A model generated the notes under the pieces. It worked only from the letters and a program-made list of their open reading frames with translations. It made no database searches and was not told the DNA's origin. 64,000 bases of DNA, from contig OZ022503.1 of assembly GCA_963989385.1 (NCBI GenBank), positions 86,401,138-86,465,137 of the forward strand, written 5' to 3'. The DNA is from Ctena decussata. Taxonomy: Eukaryota > Mollusca > Bivalvia > Lucinida > Lucinidae. The position numbers and the translations under genes are program-made. Positions 1-12,559 of this stretch are shown here, one piece after another; position 1 is the stretch's first letter, and every line of letters begins with the position of its first letter.

Positions 1-3000
1 TGTCTTTGTTTCCTGTGATGCATTCCTTGCTCCCAGAGAATCCTCATTCAGAATTTAGTTAAGCTCCTATCATTTCAAGAATTTTAGGTGAATGGATACA
101 ATTTTTTGCTGAAATAACTGCCACGTTTACCTTACCTTCCCTTCTTAATGGGGGTAAACTGTCGAATGAATTTGCTTCTTTAGGAGAAAAGTGTTTCTGT
201 CAAAAACGTAAACCTTATTTCAAGAAGGTGTTTCTGCCAAAAAAGTAAACCTTATTTCAAGAAGGTTAAATAAGCCACAGAAGCAAATAGGCGGTCGAAA
301 ATATTGTTTCCGTTCTAGCAAACTGCAGTAAAACATTGAGTTGTGTCCATTAACGATAATACAGTATTATTTCCTTGACATGTTTGGAGATCATTTAGAA
401 ACAAGGAACACACGTGAGAAAGAACATGGCAGATTCCTGGCAAGTGCCCTCGACATTGTCTGGGCAAAGATGATATGATTATGACATTATCAAAATGATC
501 TTATATTAATCGAGTCAATGATAATTCACTTGCTTTTTCATTTGTATGATAATAAACAGGTAACGGAATACAACATTTGAATGCAAACTAGTTGTCAGAT
601 TAGGTATTATGGTGTTTAATGATACCGGTATATTCTGTTAGCAAATTCAATAAGATGAAGCATTGAAGGTTCCTCAATTCTCGGAACGAATCCTCTTATT
701 GTTTAGAAATTGGCTTGTTTACCATCATCTAGCAATATGTTCACCTGAATAGCTGCCCATTTTGCTTTCTGTTTTGTTTTGTAATATAAGATATTAAATA
801 GGCAAAAATATATGTTCTGGCTGTTTTCAGTTGGGGTTGCTGTATGACCACCTGTTTGAGAAAAAGCTTTTCATTCAGTTCACCGTGCATGTCTTTCATG
901 AACTTTTTGTCAGTTTGTGGGATATGATTGTTGATCATTGCCTATCATTTACTTCTCATATTAATGCTCGGGTTACCAGGTGCAGAAAATAATCGGTTTT
1001 AAGCAAAACATCTTAAACAGGCATACTACCAATGTAAATTAGGGACTGTTTGGAACTTTTACGTGTACTCATGCTACTGGTACACGTTTTGTTTGTAACA
1101 ATTGCAATTTGGAGCAATGGAATGGGTACATCAAATATTCAAATCTCTTCAGAGACTTATAGTTATACTTCTGTAATGTTGACATTCAGATACCTTATGT
1201 TTTGCTTTCAACATCTGAGGATTACTTCAGGACATGTTAATTTCTGCTACAGGTTACTCAAGCATAAATATAAAAACTTCTTAACAGTAAAAGGGTAATC
1301 TGATAACTCTTTTATTGTTAAATGTTGTATACGTTACCATTTTTGACTACCAAACCAGGAGTTTAAATAAGTGATTTTTCATTGACTTGATTCAAAAGTC
1401 ATTTTCATAATGAACTGAAAGTAATGACAATTTGTCATAACCATATTATCCATGGCTGTACAATATCATCTGTACTTTAAAGAACAGAATCAATGAAACC
1501 AAATCTGCTTTGTTCTTTATCACAGGTGGTCTTTGCTTTCAGATTATCTTCAAACATGTCCTGAAAGTCTGGTGGAATGATGAAAGCTTAACTTAATTCC
1601 AAAAAAGGAAGGTTCTCTGGAAGCAAGTTATGCATCAGAGAAAACACAACATTAGTCTCGGTTTAGCTGCGTGTGTGTTCGGTAATGTAATGTTGCTTCA
1701 CAGCCAATGTCCCCTAGCAACAGCTCGAGCTAACTTCCTTTTTTCAGACTGATTCAGAATGAGCCCAAATGATTTTAAACATGATTTTCATCATGATGAA
1801 GTAAGAGAGAGAGAGAGAGCTTTTCGTTCTAGCCACACGTCATTTTATACTTGTGGCAGTAGAGTAGAATAACTCTTACTTTTGAACCTGTTATATACGT
1901 TACTTTGGTGTAAATAAATGGGATAAGGCAAAATCTTTTTATTAATCTTTGATTTTATATGAAGCTTTTATTGGAAAGGGTCAGAACAGATAAAACAGTG
2001 TAAAAGGCAACGTTTAGGAATAGATTCTATCTGTGCAACAACCAACCCAAGATGCCAAACTAGAAATAGCACCGTAAAGGTAAAGTTATAAGACAAGTAG
2101 TAAGACGTTACTATGGGGTAGTAAAATAAACTTGCAGCCCAAAGTCTGTGTTGATTTATTATAACTGAATACCTACAGACCACAATTACATGTAAGTATT
2201 ATTAGGGCAAAGAGTAGGCGTTTGACCTAAAATGGTGTTTGTTTACATGTTTCATTTAAATATTATATTTCTTTGGACCTTTTTTTCTGCATGGGACAGC
2301 ATGAATCGTTGCATATATACACAATACCATGCCAATCACTTTTGAGTGTGGAACATATTTTGTTAGTTTCTTGGACATTTAAATCTACCACTATGCCATT
2401 TAATGGACGAAATTATTGAGGGTTATCTCATTGAACAATTTAGCCTACCTGTTTCTAAAGTGGGTGGGGTAAATTCATACAGAAAAATGCTCCAAAAATA
2501 AAGCGGAAAGTCGTTTTGATGCATTATGGCTCTAATTAGTAACACCTGTATTGAAACGATATCTCTAGAGCAGGAAAAGAATGGCATTGCTGCAAAACAT
2601 GACTTCCGCTGAAGTTCAACAATGTAACAACACATGCCTTAATGGTGTTGATTTCAGCCATAGGGTACCAGGGAACACATATGAATTAAAGCATCATGAC
2701 AATAAAATTTTGGGAACCAAACAATCAAACCTCCTTTCAAAAGGTTATGGCTGATAGAAAACGTAGTCAAACCAAGGATAGCAGAGGGTGCCACCTCTTT
2801 CAATTTTTAGCCGACTTGGCACCTAGAGTAATGTATGATACGCCATTCGTTGTCTCGCTTTTGTTAATACTGCATATCTCCACGGGGAACAAGAAAAAGA
2901 AATTATATTTTGTGGAGTATGTGTTATTTATTCAAAAGCATGTTCCCTATTTATGCACATTAACCCACGTTCTATCACATAACGTGAATGATCTCAGCTT

Positions 3001-4280
3001 AGATGTATTTACAACTGGTATGACTATGCAGACAAAAACTCAAATATTAATCAATGCACAGTTCCGAGCCACACCCAGAATGTCACTCAAAATCACCTGA
3101 AAGCGTATACCTGGCCAATGTAAAGACAACTTAGCACGTGACATAGTCTCACAAACAAATTGCACATGGTCAATATCAAACATAAGTCCGTGATTTTACC
3201 TTAAAATTAATGGAGGGATGTACACCTGTTTAAAGAAAACAAACTGACACCACTTTTAATAAACTTAGCCTGCTATGCAAGAACAGAACGCACCAGAAAT
3301 GCATAATGCGCCAACTGCCATGTGTGTGTCATGAGGAAGCTGATTCTTCGTCATAGATCGCCAACATTTAGCAGACCCTAGCATTTATCATTTGTTTTTC
3401 CGCCATTTTGGTGTAAGCATGTGAGACGTAGTAACAGTAACCAAGCATTCGGAGCTTAGCGCCTATTTTCGGAACTGATTATAGTAAGCTGACAAACAAT
3501 GGCAATTATAATAGTAATAGTACACACTATAAGCACTGGCGTGGAACGGTCGGATATAAACTTCCTGGGAACTTAAATCGATTGTACTCCCGCCCTAAAT
3601 TCTGCAGTGCTTCGAAAACAAACAACTTAAACCAAACCGTCACAAGAAACATATAATCAACTATTTCTACCTAATTTCTGTATTTGTTTAAACAAAACAA
3701 AGCAGGCAGCTGATCAGGTGACCATGAATTACAACAAACATTAACAGACTGTAAAAGAAGCAACGCCTTGGAACGGCCAGTAAACAAATTCTGTCGAAAG
3801 CATAAATTGGTTATATTCTGACTTATTGAGCCTAAAACTTTACGATTACGCTTTGGATCTGTTTTAAAGCACTGCTTACTGTCCACTCAAGCTTATTAGG
3901 TAACTGCGTGTAGCTGTGAACCTGTAAAATAATAGTATGTCGGCAGATATTACAGACATGTGAATGAAGCAACCCAATGAACGCCGAAGCTGCGTAAAGC
4001 AAACAAATACAATTTCAAAAGAAGCAAATCTATCATTTGCTCTTTTTTATTTTATTGCCTTATTTCTCAATGAGGATCAATTCCAAAAGGAAATATTATC
4101 TCTTGTGCGTTTGTTTGTTTTGGATTTTCTTTATTTTAAGTGGCTAATTTACACTACTGATTCTCAATACAAATGTGTGTGTCTACACACTACAGAAACT
4201 GTTCTGTAACTTCGAGTCCTGTAATTTATCATGTGGTGAAGAATTAGATTATGATTGCTAGCATCTGGTCCATTCAAAGA
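1..4280. other. AT-rich stretch, no gene seen
   Basis: I read this on both strands and found no recognisable protein, RNA gene or tandem array. The longest open frame (2696-3100, plus, 134 codons) has no recognisable motif and a length expected by chance. The only simple repeat is a short GA run near 1804-1819. A 45-bp segment at 741-785 resembles one at 25107-25150. Confidence 0.6.
741..785. repeat. Short dispersed repeat, copy 1
   Basis: This segment matches 25107-25150 in the same orientation over about 40 bases, sharing the core TTTTGCTTTCT-TTTTGTTTT. The edges are not clear, so this may be the remnant of a longer old element. Seen directly; family unknown. Confidence 0.35.
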
Positions 4281-4520
4281 GGAGAAAATAATCCATCAAA
4301 TAATGACAAAATCATGTCTTTTATTTCCAATTAGATATTCCTTCGCCAGTTTGACCCAGATTTAACAAAGAAATCCCTGAAAGAGCTCTTCCTTATTAGA
4401 ATAATTTTCGAGTTTTCAGCCATCTTCTTTTTGCTGACCTACAAATAACTATCTCATTAACAAGATAAAATAATGCAGATGTACTTTAATCAAAGTTTGT
4501 ATGGTTGTGCTTCTTGAAAC
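4281..4520. repeat. Diverged dispersed repeat, copy 1
   Basis: About 200 bp aligns in the same orientation with 26850-27060. Shared blocks include GCCAGTTTGACCCA, AATAATTTTCGAGTT and a TTTAATCAAA block near the end, with similar spacing. The divergence suggests an old element. No terminal repeats or coding frame were seen in either copy. Confidence 0.5.
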
Positions 4521-5902
4521 TAAATATGAATAGCTAAGGCACATGGTTTATATTAGATAAGATGCAATGTTGTTGTGTAAAGACATTCTATAATAATATA
4601 ACAAAATATAAACAAAAACAGACAGAATACTTACGGGAGCTTGCCTTTAACAAGTGCTTAATATGGACATACTAGCCAAGTAAAATTAGATCAACTGCAG
4701 TGTCAGAATAAACATTTATCATCAGATTTGTGTTGAGGCGTTTTTGGGGTCCTCGAGTATACTCATTCCGGTCTAAGTCATTAGCATATAACACTTTGAA
4801 CAGAAATATACTTAAGCAATAGATACCTGGGTGCCACCAGCCAATAACCATAGACAGGTGGTATCAGTTTTGCCTTTGGAACCATTTTATAGTTTTGTCT
4901 TTGTTTTCTTAGATTCTCCCTTGGATTTCGCGGCAACAATTGATCTCTAACGTAGGAGGAACTGACCAGTTAAAAGCTTTAAGTATGCAGTTGGTGGCTT
5001 ATATCACAGCAGTTTGTTTTAGTTTAAGTGTTTGTATGTTGTATGTAGAACAGATAAAAATATTTAAAAAAAATAAATCTTTATTGCATTTTTAGCGTCA
5101 GATGAGAAGAGATGTAAATTTAAAGAGTAACTACACTTCAGTTAGTCGACCTGAAGCACATCAGCTGTAATGCCTGCCACTCAATCCCGGTGTTATGTCT
5201 CCGTCTTCTGGGGTAATCTGACTAAGCTGGATTACGCCGACGCATCACCTCGACACACATACAGGGTAGTCGAGTTTGTAATATATATTATCATTCTTTT
5301 GACAATGACTGTTGTAAAAATCGTCCTAGTCTCGATAGAAAGCAAAGATCAAATCTATGAAAAATGGGCAAGTTAAATTTTCGACCGCTTTTTTCCGTGC
5401 TGAGGAAATTATAAAATGACATTGCGTGACATGAAATCTTTAGATTTATTCTAATCACTATATACAGTTGTATGTGGGTTAATCCCTAGATTAGATGTCC
5501 TTAAACAAGATTCGCGATTAATAAATACGATGTTAATTGCTTGTGAGTGACTTGGCAAGCGCTGAGGCACGACAAAAACGTTCCACTGAGTGTATTTACC
5601 TCTTGTTCCTCTTGTTCTGTGCCATATAATTTCAACACTGGAATGCTTAACTTACTTCTTTTAAAAGGGTTAGAATCGTGTATAACTTCTTAGTAATATC
5701 GTTGCTGGTGGAAATTTGGTCCTCGAGGATATCATCAACCCAGTTAGTCAATGTTTCAGTGTTGATTTTGGTTCTTTTACATTGGGATCACAACTTAAAT
5801 ACTGATTTAAAGTAAGCGTCTGTAACTTAAATCAAGTTAAAGTATCTTAACTATTCTAAAATTAAGACAAACTGAATCTTAGCGGAGTTTGAGATCTATT
5901 TT
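4521..5902. other. No gene seen
   Basis: Mostly unremarkable AT-rich sequence. At 5116-5140 there is a 25-bp match to the start of the retroelement 3' region found at 43447 and 49664 (it contains AGAGTAACTACACTTCA), so a short remnant of that family is present. A 68-codon open frame at 5170-5376 has a hydrophobic middle but no family resemblance. Confidence 0.5.
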
Positions 5903-5934
5903 AGCTCACCTGAGCCATAGGCTCAGGGTGAGCT
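5903..5934 (+). other. Terminal hairpin of array element
   Basis: AGCTCACCTGAGCC and GGCTCAGGGTGAGCT flank a 3-base loop, giving an almost perfect stem of about 14 bp with one bulged base. It lies at the extreme left of the element. A structural end like this suggests a recognition or termination role in transposition. Confidence 0.75.
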
Positions 5935-6002
5935 ATTGTAATCACCAAGTGTCCGTCGTCCGTCGTCCGTCGTCAACAATGTGCTTTAAATGACATCTTT
6001 TC

Positions 6003-8110
6003 TGAAACCGCTAGGCCTAGGGCTTTGATATGAAGCATTGTCTAGTAGTCCTCTACCAAGTTTGTTCTAATGGTGGCCCACGGGTCCAAAATGGCCCTGT
6101 GGCGGGGGTCTTGGGTTAGAAACTAAAAATACTTAAAAATCTTCTTCACCAAAACTGCCTAGCTCAGATGCTTGAATTTAGTATGTAGCATTACCTAGTG
6201 GTCCTCTACCAAGTTTGTTCAAACGGTGGCCCCAGGGTCCAAAATGGCCCTGGGGCTGGGGGTATTGGGTTCGAAACTAAAAAATACTTAAAAATCTTCT
6301 TCTTCAGAACTGCCTGGCTCAGATGCTTGAAATTTGGTTTGTAGCATTGCCTAGTGGTCCCCTACCAAGTTTGTTCAAATGGTGGTCCCAGGGCCCAAAA
6401 TGGCCCTGGGGCAGGGGGTCTTAGGTTGGAAACTTAAAGATACTTAAACATCTTCTTCTCCAGAACTGCTTGGCTCAGATGCTTGAAAGTTGATAAGTAG
6501 CATTTCCTAGTAGTCCTCTACCAAGCTTGTTCAAATGGTGGCCCCAGGGTCCAAAATGGCTCTCGGGCAGGGGGTCTTGGTTTCGAATCTAAAAAATACT
6601 TAAAAATCAGCTTCACCAGAACTGCTTGGCTCAGATGCTTGAAACTTGGTATGTAACATTGCCTAGTAATCTTCTACCAAGTTTATTCAAATGGTGGCCC
6701 CAGGGTCCAAAATGGTCCTGGGGCAGGGAGTCTTGGGTTCGAAACGAAAAATTACTAAAAAATCTTCTTCTCCAGGACTGCTTAGCTCAGATGCTTGAAA
6801 TTCGGTATGTAGCATTTCCTAGTAGTCCTCTACCAAGTTTATTCAAATGGTGGCCCCAGGGTCCAAAATGGCCCTGGGGCAGGGGGTATTGGGTTCGAAA
6901 CTAAAAAATACTTAAAAATCTTCTTCTTCAGAACTGTTTGGCTCAGATGCTTGCAATTTTGATTTTGTAGCCTTGCCTTGTTGTCTTTTACAAAGTTTGT
7001 TCCAATGGTGGCCCCAGGGTCCGAAATGGCCCTTGGGCAGGGGTCTTGGGTTCGAAACTAAAAAATACTTTAAAAAATCTTAACCAGAACTGCTTGCCTC
7101 AGATGCTTGAAATTTGGTATGTAACATTGCCTAGTAATCTTCTACCAAGTTCGTTCAAACGGTGGCCCCAGGGTCCAAAAATGGCTCTCGGGCTTGGAGT
7201 CTAAGGTTTGAAACATAGAAATACATAGAAAAATATTGAAAAATGTTTCTGCTTCAGAACCGCAAGGCTCCGATGCTTGAAATTAGGTATGTAGCATTGC
7301 CTAGTAGTTCTTTGCCAAGTATGTTCAAATGGTGCCCCCAGGGTTCAAAATGGCTCCGTAACAGGGAGTCCTATGTTTGAACCATAGAAATATATTTATA
7401 AATTTTTCAAAGTCTTCTCCTTCAGAACCACTAGGCTCAAATGTTTGAAATTTTGTATGATGCATTGCCTTGTTGTCCTTTATCCAGTTTGTTCAAATGA
7501 TGGCCCCAGGGTCCAAAATGGCCCTGCGGCAGGCAGTCCTGAGTTTGAGCTATCGAAATACATAGGAAACTATTAAAACAAATTCTTCTTCAGAACCACT
7601 TGGCTCAGATGCTTTAAATTTTGAATGATGCATTGCCTGGTGGACTCCTACAACGTTTGTGTAAACGGTCGCCCTGGGCTTCAAAATGGCACTGGGTCGG
7701 GGAGTCTTGGGTTCGTAATTAAATTGTACTACAAAAACCTTCTTCTCTAGAACCCCTTAGTGCAGATGCTTGAAATTTTGTATGATGCATTCCCTAATGG
7801 TCCCATACCAAGTTCGTTCAAATGATGGTACAGGGGTCAAAAATGGCCCCGCCCCAGGGGGTCCTGGGTTTGAACCATAGAAATACATAGAAAAATATTC
7901 AAAAATCCTCTTCTTCAGAACCACTAGACTCAGAGGCTTAAAATTTAGCTTTTAGCATTGCCTAGTGGTTCTTTACCAAGATTATTTAAATGATGGTCCC
8001 AGGGTCCAAAATGGCCCAGACCAAGGGGGTCCAGGGTTTGAACCATAGCAATACATAGAAAAACATTAAAAAATCTTCTTCTTCAGAACCATTTGGAAAT
8101 GGTTGCAAAC
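6003..8110 (+). repeat. Tandem array, ~156-bp unit, ~13 copies
   Basis: Each unit contains a GCTCAGATGCTTGAA-like segment, CCAAGTTTGTTCAAA, GGTGGCCCCAGGGTCC and a poly-A-rich ACTAAAAAATACTT linker. The first marker recurs near 6163, 6318, 6474, 6630, 6785, 6942, 7098, 7268, 7436 and 7605, a period of 155-156 bp in the left half and about 168 bp further right. Left units are the most alike. Apparent open frames here (for example 6626-6904) are by-products of the repeat. Confidence 0.9.
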
Positions 8111-8198
8111 TATTAGGTTTGTTCAAATTATGACCCTAGTTTGACATTTAACCTTTTTGCTCAGGTGAGCGAGTCAGGGCCTCTTGGCCCTCTTGTTT

Positions 8199-9083
8199 CG
8201 TATAAGTTTGGCTTTTATAGGCTCTCGCTGCATCGGACATCTCTTCATCTCTTTCCTGATGCCCTTGTGTGTCTCATTTCTCGGGACACAGGGGCTATGG
8301 TGGTTCGGTGGGGGACGCATTTTCCTCTGCCATATGTCTCTTATCTGATGTCTGCTGCTATTGTGCTTGTGGGATGCGTCAGGGAGGGTAAATCGGAGAG
8401 GACTGCTCGTTTCCTGCCGAGAACTGTCCATGGCCTTTTTTCTATCAAACTTTTGGATTTAGCGACACTAAAGAAGGTAAATACAGGAACACGCATTTGT
8501 CGCACTAAATTTGGTATGCGTAGTTTATATTGTAACACTCATAATCATAGGGTTCCATATGGGTGTACACTAACGTCGATGGCGTCGTGGAAAGGCTGTA
8601 AAAAATTTGGTTTGATAACTGTCCTCCTGTAGATATTATTGTACATGTATACAAACGTTCATAGTTGCGTATTTTATTTCGGATTGGGGTGGGGGACCGG
8701 GGGAGGACATGTTATGTTTCACCCTTGATTCTAAAGAGCTGACCAGGAAGAAATTGAGTTATGATGCATCGTTGTTGTCAACTTTGTTCTAACTCGTATG
8801 GTTCTTGGGATATCTTTAGATATCACACATCTAAGCAAGACTGTCAGAATACGTGAAATGGTCAGGTCTTCTGTGTCATGAACTTTTTCCGGAATTCTAG
8901 TCTCTTGAATTCGTCAGGTGCTGTTTTCATGAAATTTTCACAGCTATCATTGTTCATGGGAAAAGCTAGAAATATCTCTTCAAAACTGGACGATCTAAAG
9001 TCACAGTAGCTATATTAGCAAATACTGATCTAGTTTATCTGATTTTCGTCCGACCGGTTTATGATTTTTCTATTTACAAATAA
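8199..9083. other. No recognised gene
   Basis: A 163-codon plus-strand open frame (8141-8632) starts inside the right end of the preceding element and runs into this sequence. Its product has no motif I recognise, and its start lies in repeat DNA, so I do not call it a gene. The rest is unremarkable. Confidence 0.5.
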
Positions 9084-9640
9084 CTAGAGTTCTTTCGGAT
9101 AAGATGTATCTGTAAACGTAGCCGTATCTGGACGTATCGGAAAGGGATCGATCAGTTGTCTTAAATTCAATTTCCATTCGATGATTTTTAAGCTAGCTGG
9201 GCCCCAGAGGCACATGAGGGCTACCCAGGACAATCCAGATGAGCATGATCCAGATTCGGCCGGAAGGCCCTGAAAAGGGCCATGAGTCAAAGGCAAAGGG
9301 CCTGCCTCCTTACCACCGTCTGTCTGCTGGTTGGTTTGGTGGACTGCTGATGACGTAGTTTCGGCGGTCCTTTTCAGAGCCACAGGAGCCTCAACCCCCC
9401 ACCATCTTCCAAGGTTCCCAGGGGGTACTGATGGTTGACGTGAATGTGAGCATGGTGGTCCGCGGCCTCTCTTCCTTCTTCCCCATCCGACCTTGGGTAG
9501 CCATCTCGAGGATGGATAATCAGCCGCTGGTGGTGTAACGATTCCTATTACGTCATAGCTAGCACATGGGTCGTCGATGCGCTAGTAGATCCGTTGGTAC
9601 TCGAGCCCACCTGTATCGTTGCAAAGGATTCTTCTACCGT
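9084..9640. other. GC-rich segment with stem-loops
   Basis: This stretch is clearly more GC-rich than its surroundings. It holds two sequences of the histone 3'-end stem-loop type: 9266-9281 (read on the minus strand GGCCCTTTTCAGGGCC) and 9366-9381 (plus strand GGTCCTTTTCAGAGCC, one mismatch in the stem). A 99-codon minus frame (9084-9383) is open but is not a histone. This may be an old element, a promoter-like GC island or a decayed gene. Confidence 0.4.
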
Positions 9641-9672
9641 CTCAGCCGTTGATTGATTTATTCTTTGAAAAA

Positions 9673-10020
9673 AGAGAAGCGCGGTGGCTCAGTGGTTGTG
9701 CACTTGACTCTGAAGCCAGAGGTCGTGGGTTCGAATCCCGCCCGAGGCGAAATCTTCCTATGTCCGAACGCGTTTTTCTAGCATCATTTGCAGGGATGAT
9801 GCTAACAAGTGTGCCGTCCTTCGGATCGGGACGTTAACTGGAGGCCCCCTGTGCAGGGAGAGTCATCCCCTGTGCAGGTTAAAGATCCCTACAATAGCTA
9901 CATGGCTATATGTAGGCTTTCATCCTGCAACACCGGAGTGTACAAAAGTACACCGTCTGTGTCCCCTTCGGGGGTTAAGGCGTAAATGGAAGAAAGAAAG
10001 AAAAAAAAGAAAGAAAGAAA
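9673..10020 (+). mobile_element. tRNA-derived SINE, family A
   Basis: The head is tRNA-like, with an A box TGGCTCAGTGG (9685-9695) and a perfect B box GGTTCGAATCC (9728-9738) for RNA polymerase III. A body of about 240 bp follows, then a GAAA-rich tail. A second copy lies on the minus strand at 53660-53988 and matches through nearly the whole length, so the head and body are one unit. The motif ATTTATTC appears on both sides, but too close to low-complexity sequence for a confident target duplication. Confidence 0.9.
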
Positions 10021-10084
10021 ATTTATTCCGTTTTGCAGTAACTTCTCTTTTCCGTTTTTTTTTTTTTTGTAGAATTCGCAATCG

Positions 10085-10165
10085 AATGTTCCCGAGGAGG
10101 CTCGGCGGAACAAATCCATAAGTGCACACCCCTGGTACCGAGTCTGTCTGTCTGTCCCCTGCGAA
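10085..10165 (+). repeat. Short repeat E, copy 1
   Basis: Shares GGCGGAACRAATCCATAA and a following GGTRCCGAGTCYGTCTGTC block with 12560-12622 and 63263-63325. The three copies diverge outside this ~80-bp core. The 63.3-kb copy runs on to a TTCTA-repeat tail, suggesting a short retroposon. Family not identified. Confidence 0.5.
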
Positions 10166-10539
10166 TTGTTTTTGTTTGCAATTCCGTTACCAAGCTGTTA
10201 CAGTAACTGTTTTTTTTTGTTATTTTTTGTTTCAATTCTCTGAGTTTCCGTTCCAATAATAAATCAATTTCATAGACAGTTGACTAAGTAAGTTTGCATA
10301 TGAAATGAATTGATAAAAAGAAACTATATTAGAGACCTTCCGATTATAAATCATTTTCTTACAATACCTCATATGTTTTACAATATATATATTTTTTTAA
10401 TAATTTCAGCTAACAGGAATAATAAGCAGATGAAATGATGCGTTTCTTTATTCATTACAACACTTACATATTATTTATTCTAGGGAAGTAATAATGTTCA
10501 TGGTGTGCTCTTACAAGAAGTAGCTTGAACAAAATACCT

Positions 10540-11000
10540 TTTTGGTATTTTTGGGGAATGACCCGGGGCCATGGGGGTGATAGGTGGCTATTTTGGGTGG
10601 GTGAGGGGTCACGAGGATCATTGTTGCACATGCTTTAGCAAGGTGCGATACAGGCGTCCGGTTTTCCGTCCGTCCGTCAACCCGTTCGTCCGTCCGTCCG
10701 TCCACATTTACGTCGACCCTAGCATTTAAGTCCATTCAAATGACCTTTTCTCCAAAACCAATGCATCCATGGCTCTCAAATTTCACATGCTGCATGACCA
10801 GACTGCAGGGCTTTAGCATGGTAAAAGTCAGCTTATCCAGTTTCCAAGATGGCTGCTCTTACTAAAAATTGCAAAAACAATAAAACCAACTTTTTATCCA
10901 GAACCACTTGGTATATTTGGCTGAAATTTTGCAAGCAGCATCAGTTGGGCCTTGGCTTTATTTAAGATTGTCTCCCTCGTTTATTTCATATTTTGAGAAA
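10540..11000 (+). repeat. Array-element fragment with GTCC tract
   Basis: A (GTCC)n tract at 10664-10703 is followed by ACGTCGACCCTAGC and 'AGTCCATT'-type sequence, the same order as at 40340-40420. After it come 'TTTTCTCCAAAACC' and 'CCAGAACCACTTGG' blocks about 150 bp apart, as in the tandem cores elsewhere. This looks like one or two units of a longer element; ends not resolved. Confidence 0.5.
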
Positions 11001-11859
11001 GAAACATTTTAACAAAATTTCGTTAAACAATATGTAATAGTCTCATAATTAACCGTACAAGCTTTGGGAAAATGCATGTTTTTTTTTTTTCGACAAATGT
11101 GGAATGAAAAATAATCTTCAAATTTAAATGGAATCTATAGTTACATAATGCTCTGGTCACACTTTGTTTAACTGAAGATCTCTTTGTATCGTCTATCTTT
11201 GATAACAGCTAGGATTAATGGGTCCTTGGCTTATTTTGGAACATCATATATTAAGACGAGGCTCCTGATTCATGCAGATTAACTAAATAAAATCTATATG
11301 GGTTGCTCTTGGAAATATATAAAACACACAACAGTCATTTTAATTTCTTTGAGATTCTTCATGTGAAAGCAAATTCTTTGCAAGGCTGTAATCACCCGTT
11401 AGATCATTTATAGCAATAACTCGTTACTGGACTAGTACAACTAAGGCTCGACTAACGACCAACGACTAAAGTCTAACGATGGCGGATTGTCTGACAAGTT
11501 TGCGAAAACGAAATTCCCAACTTCAGAAACCTTTGGTGGCATATATAAGGTCCCTAAGTTCGTGAACAAAGTTTTCCAGTTTCTTTCTTGAATAGTAATA
11601 ATATGATAAATCACAATCCCTTCTTTTCAAATAAGTAAAAAAAGGAAAACGAGCTAGATCCGCCACGCTTTGTTATTTATTTAACCGTGTCCAATGACGT
11701 GTATTTCAGCGTTGTGCATAGTTGTACATCTTTACTAAAATGTGTTGTTGTTATTCATTTGTTTGATTGATATTTGGGTGTAAAATGGCTGAACAAGCCA
11801 GTGGGACAAGCATGAGTAGGATGAAAATTCGAGTGCAAAAGTCCTCCGAGGGCGAGAAA
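11001..11859. other. No gene seen
   Basis: AT-rich sequence with nothing recognisable except a short repeat at 11413-11480. That stretch matches 16383-16437 as its reverse complement (shared core TAGTTGTACTAGTCCA and a CTTTAGTC block). Confidence 0.5.
11413..11480 (-). repeat. Short dispersed repeat F, copy 1
   Basis: Reverse complement of 16383-16437 with moderate divergence. The conserved part includes ACTAGTACAACTAA and GACTAAAG. Only these two copies were seen; boundaries uncertain. Confidence 0.45.
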
Positions 11860-12145
11860 GCCTCGAGTGTTTTCTACCTCTAGTGGGTTTACTGGGCGGT
11901 CGGGTCGGGCGATGGTGATGGGTAGCTTTCAGTACTGGTGCGTCCTACTTATTTTGATTATTTTGGGGCAAGGGCCGGCAGTGCTTGCTATCTTGCTGTA
12001 GATACGGGAAGGGTTGTTTGGACGTTTTTCTCTCATCTGTCCTTTCTCCTTTCTCGCCTACTCTCTGGGAGACGGCTCAATATAGACTGAAATACTATCT
12101 CAAAGGGCCGTTAAAACCTAAACGACCAAACAACTAATTACCTCC
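11860..12145 (+). repeat. SINE-like repeat with GTTAAA tail, copy 1
   Basis: The right end reads 'GCCGTTAAAACC' followed by an 'AAACGACCAAACAAC' tail. Similar pyrimidine-rich bodies and AAC-rich tails end at 15245 and 46665. This type of 3' end also terminates the tRNA SINEs here, so these may be SINEs whose heads have decayed. No A or B box could be recognised. Confidence 0.35.
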
Positions 12146-12299
12146 CGCTGTCATTGTCGTAAACAAAGATTTTTTTTAAATCCTACACCTATATATAGTT
12201 CCCTGGTTCAATGGTATGAGAGTCGGACCTGTATATGGGCTTCGGCTGAAAGCAAATATTTTCAAACATCTTAACGCGTAACAGCTCTTCATTTTCCTT

Positions 12300-12345
12300 C
12301 TCTCTCCTCCTCCTCCACCCCCCCCCCCACCCACACACACAAAAG
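12300..12345. repeat. Low-complexity CTCC / poly-C / CA tract
   Basis: Consecutive CTCC repeats, a run of C and a short CA run. No gene is associated. Confidence 0.8.
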
Positions 12346-12559
12346 TAAAACGAAATTATCAATTTAATGGCTTCATTAGTTTTCATCACCTCCAGAGCTT
12401 TCCATTTTTCTCATTGTTTTGCAAAATTTCGTAGCATACGGGGCAAATCGGATATTTTGCTTATTCTAGTAAGCTCCTAACAGTGTAGAGCCTATATAAA
12501 TATACTGCGATAGTTACCTAGCATACACATTTTCCCCAATGCCTCCAAAAACGGGTCCT

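Larger units (their letters stand above)
5903..8198 (+). mobile_element. Hairpin-ended array element (156-bp core)
   Basis: A complete modular element. The left end is TTTTAGCTCACC leading into a strong hairpin (5903-5934), then GTCCGTCGTC-type repeats near 5947-5971. The middle is a tandem array (about 6003-8110). The right end reads GCTCAGGTGAGC and then a segment ending GGCCCTCTTGTTT. The inverted mates of these two end types occur at 16743-18480. The layout (palindromic ends, microsatellite, tandem core, no coding frame) is that of non-autonomous Helentron/HINE or oyster 'pearl'-like elements; that class assignment is inference. Confidence 0.7.

Noticed and set aside
6626..6904. Open frame with two nearly identical halves, suggesting a repeat protein
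   Set aside because: It is two units of the 156-bp array read in one frame; other units are closed and the period suits DNA-level duplication in a non-coding core.
5903..8198. CRISPR-like regular array
   Set aside because: Units are contiguous 156-bp tandem repeats without unique spacers, in a eukaryotic context.
8141..8632. 163-codon open frame
   Set aside because: Starts inside the end of an array element, has no recognised motif and a length expected by chance.
9084..9383. Possible histone H4 tail (ALKR near a stem-loop)
   Set aside because: Only four residues agree, the expected GRTLYGFGG ending is absent, and the frame runs on for about 95 residues of unrelated sequence.
9679..9750. 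Possible functional tRNA gene
   Set aside because: B box is perfect but the acceptor ends do not pair and the sequence continues into a SINE body with a second copy at 53.7-54.0 kb.
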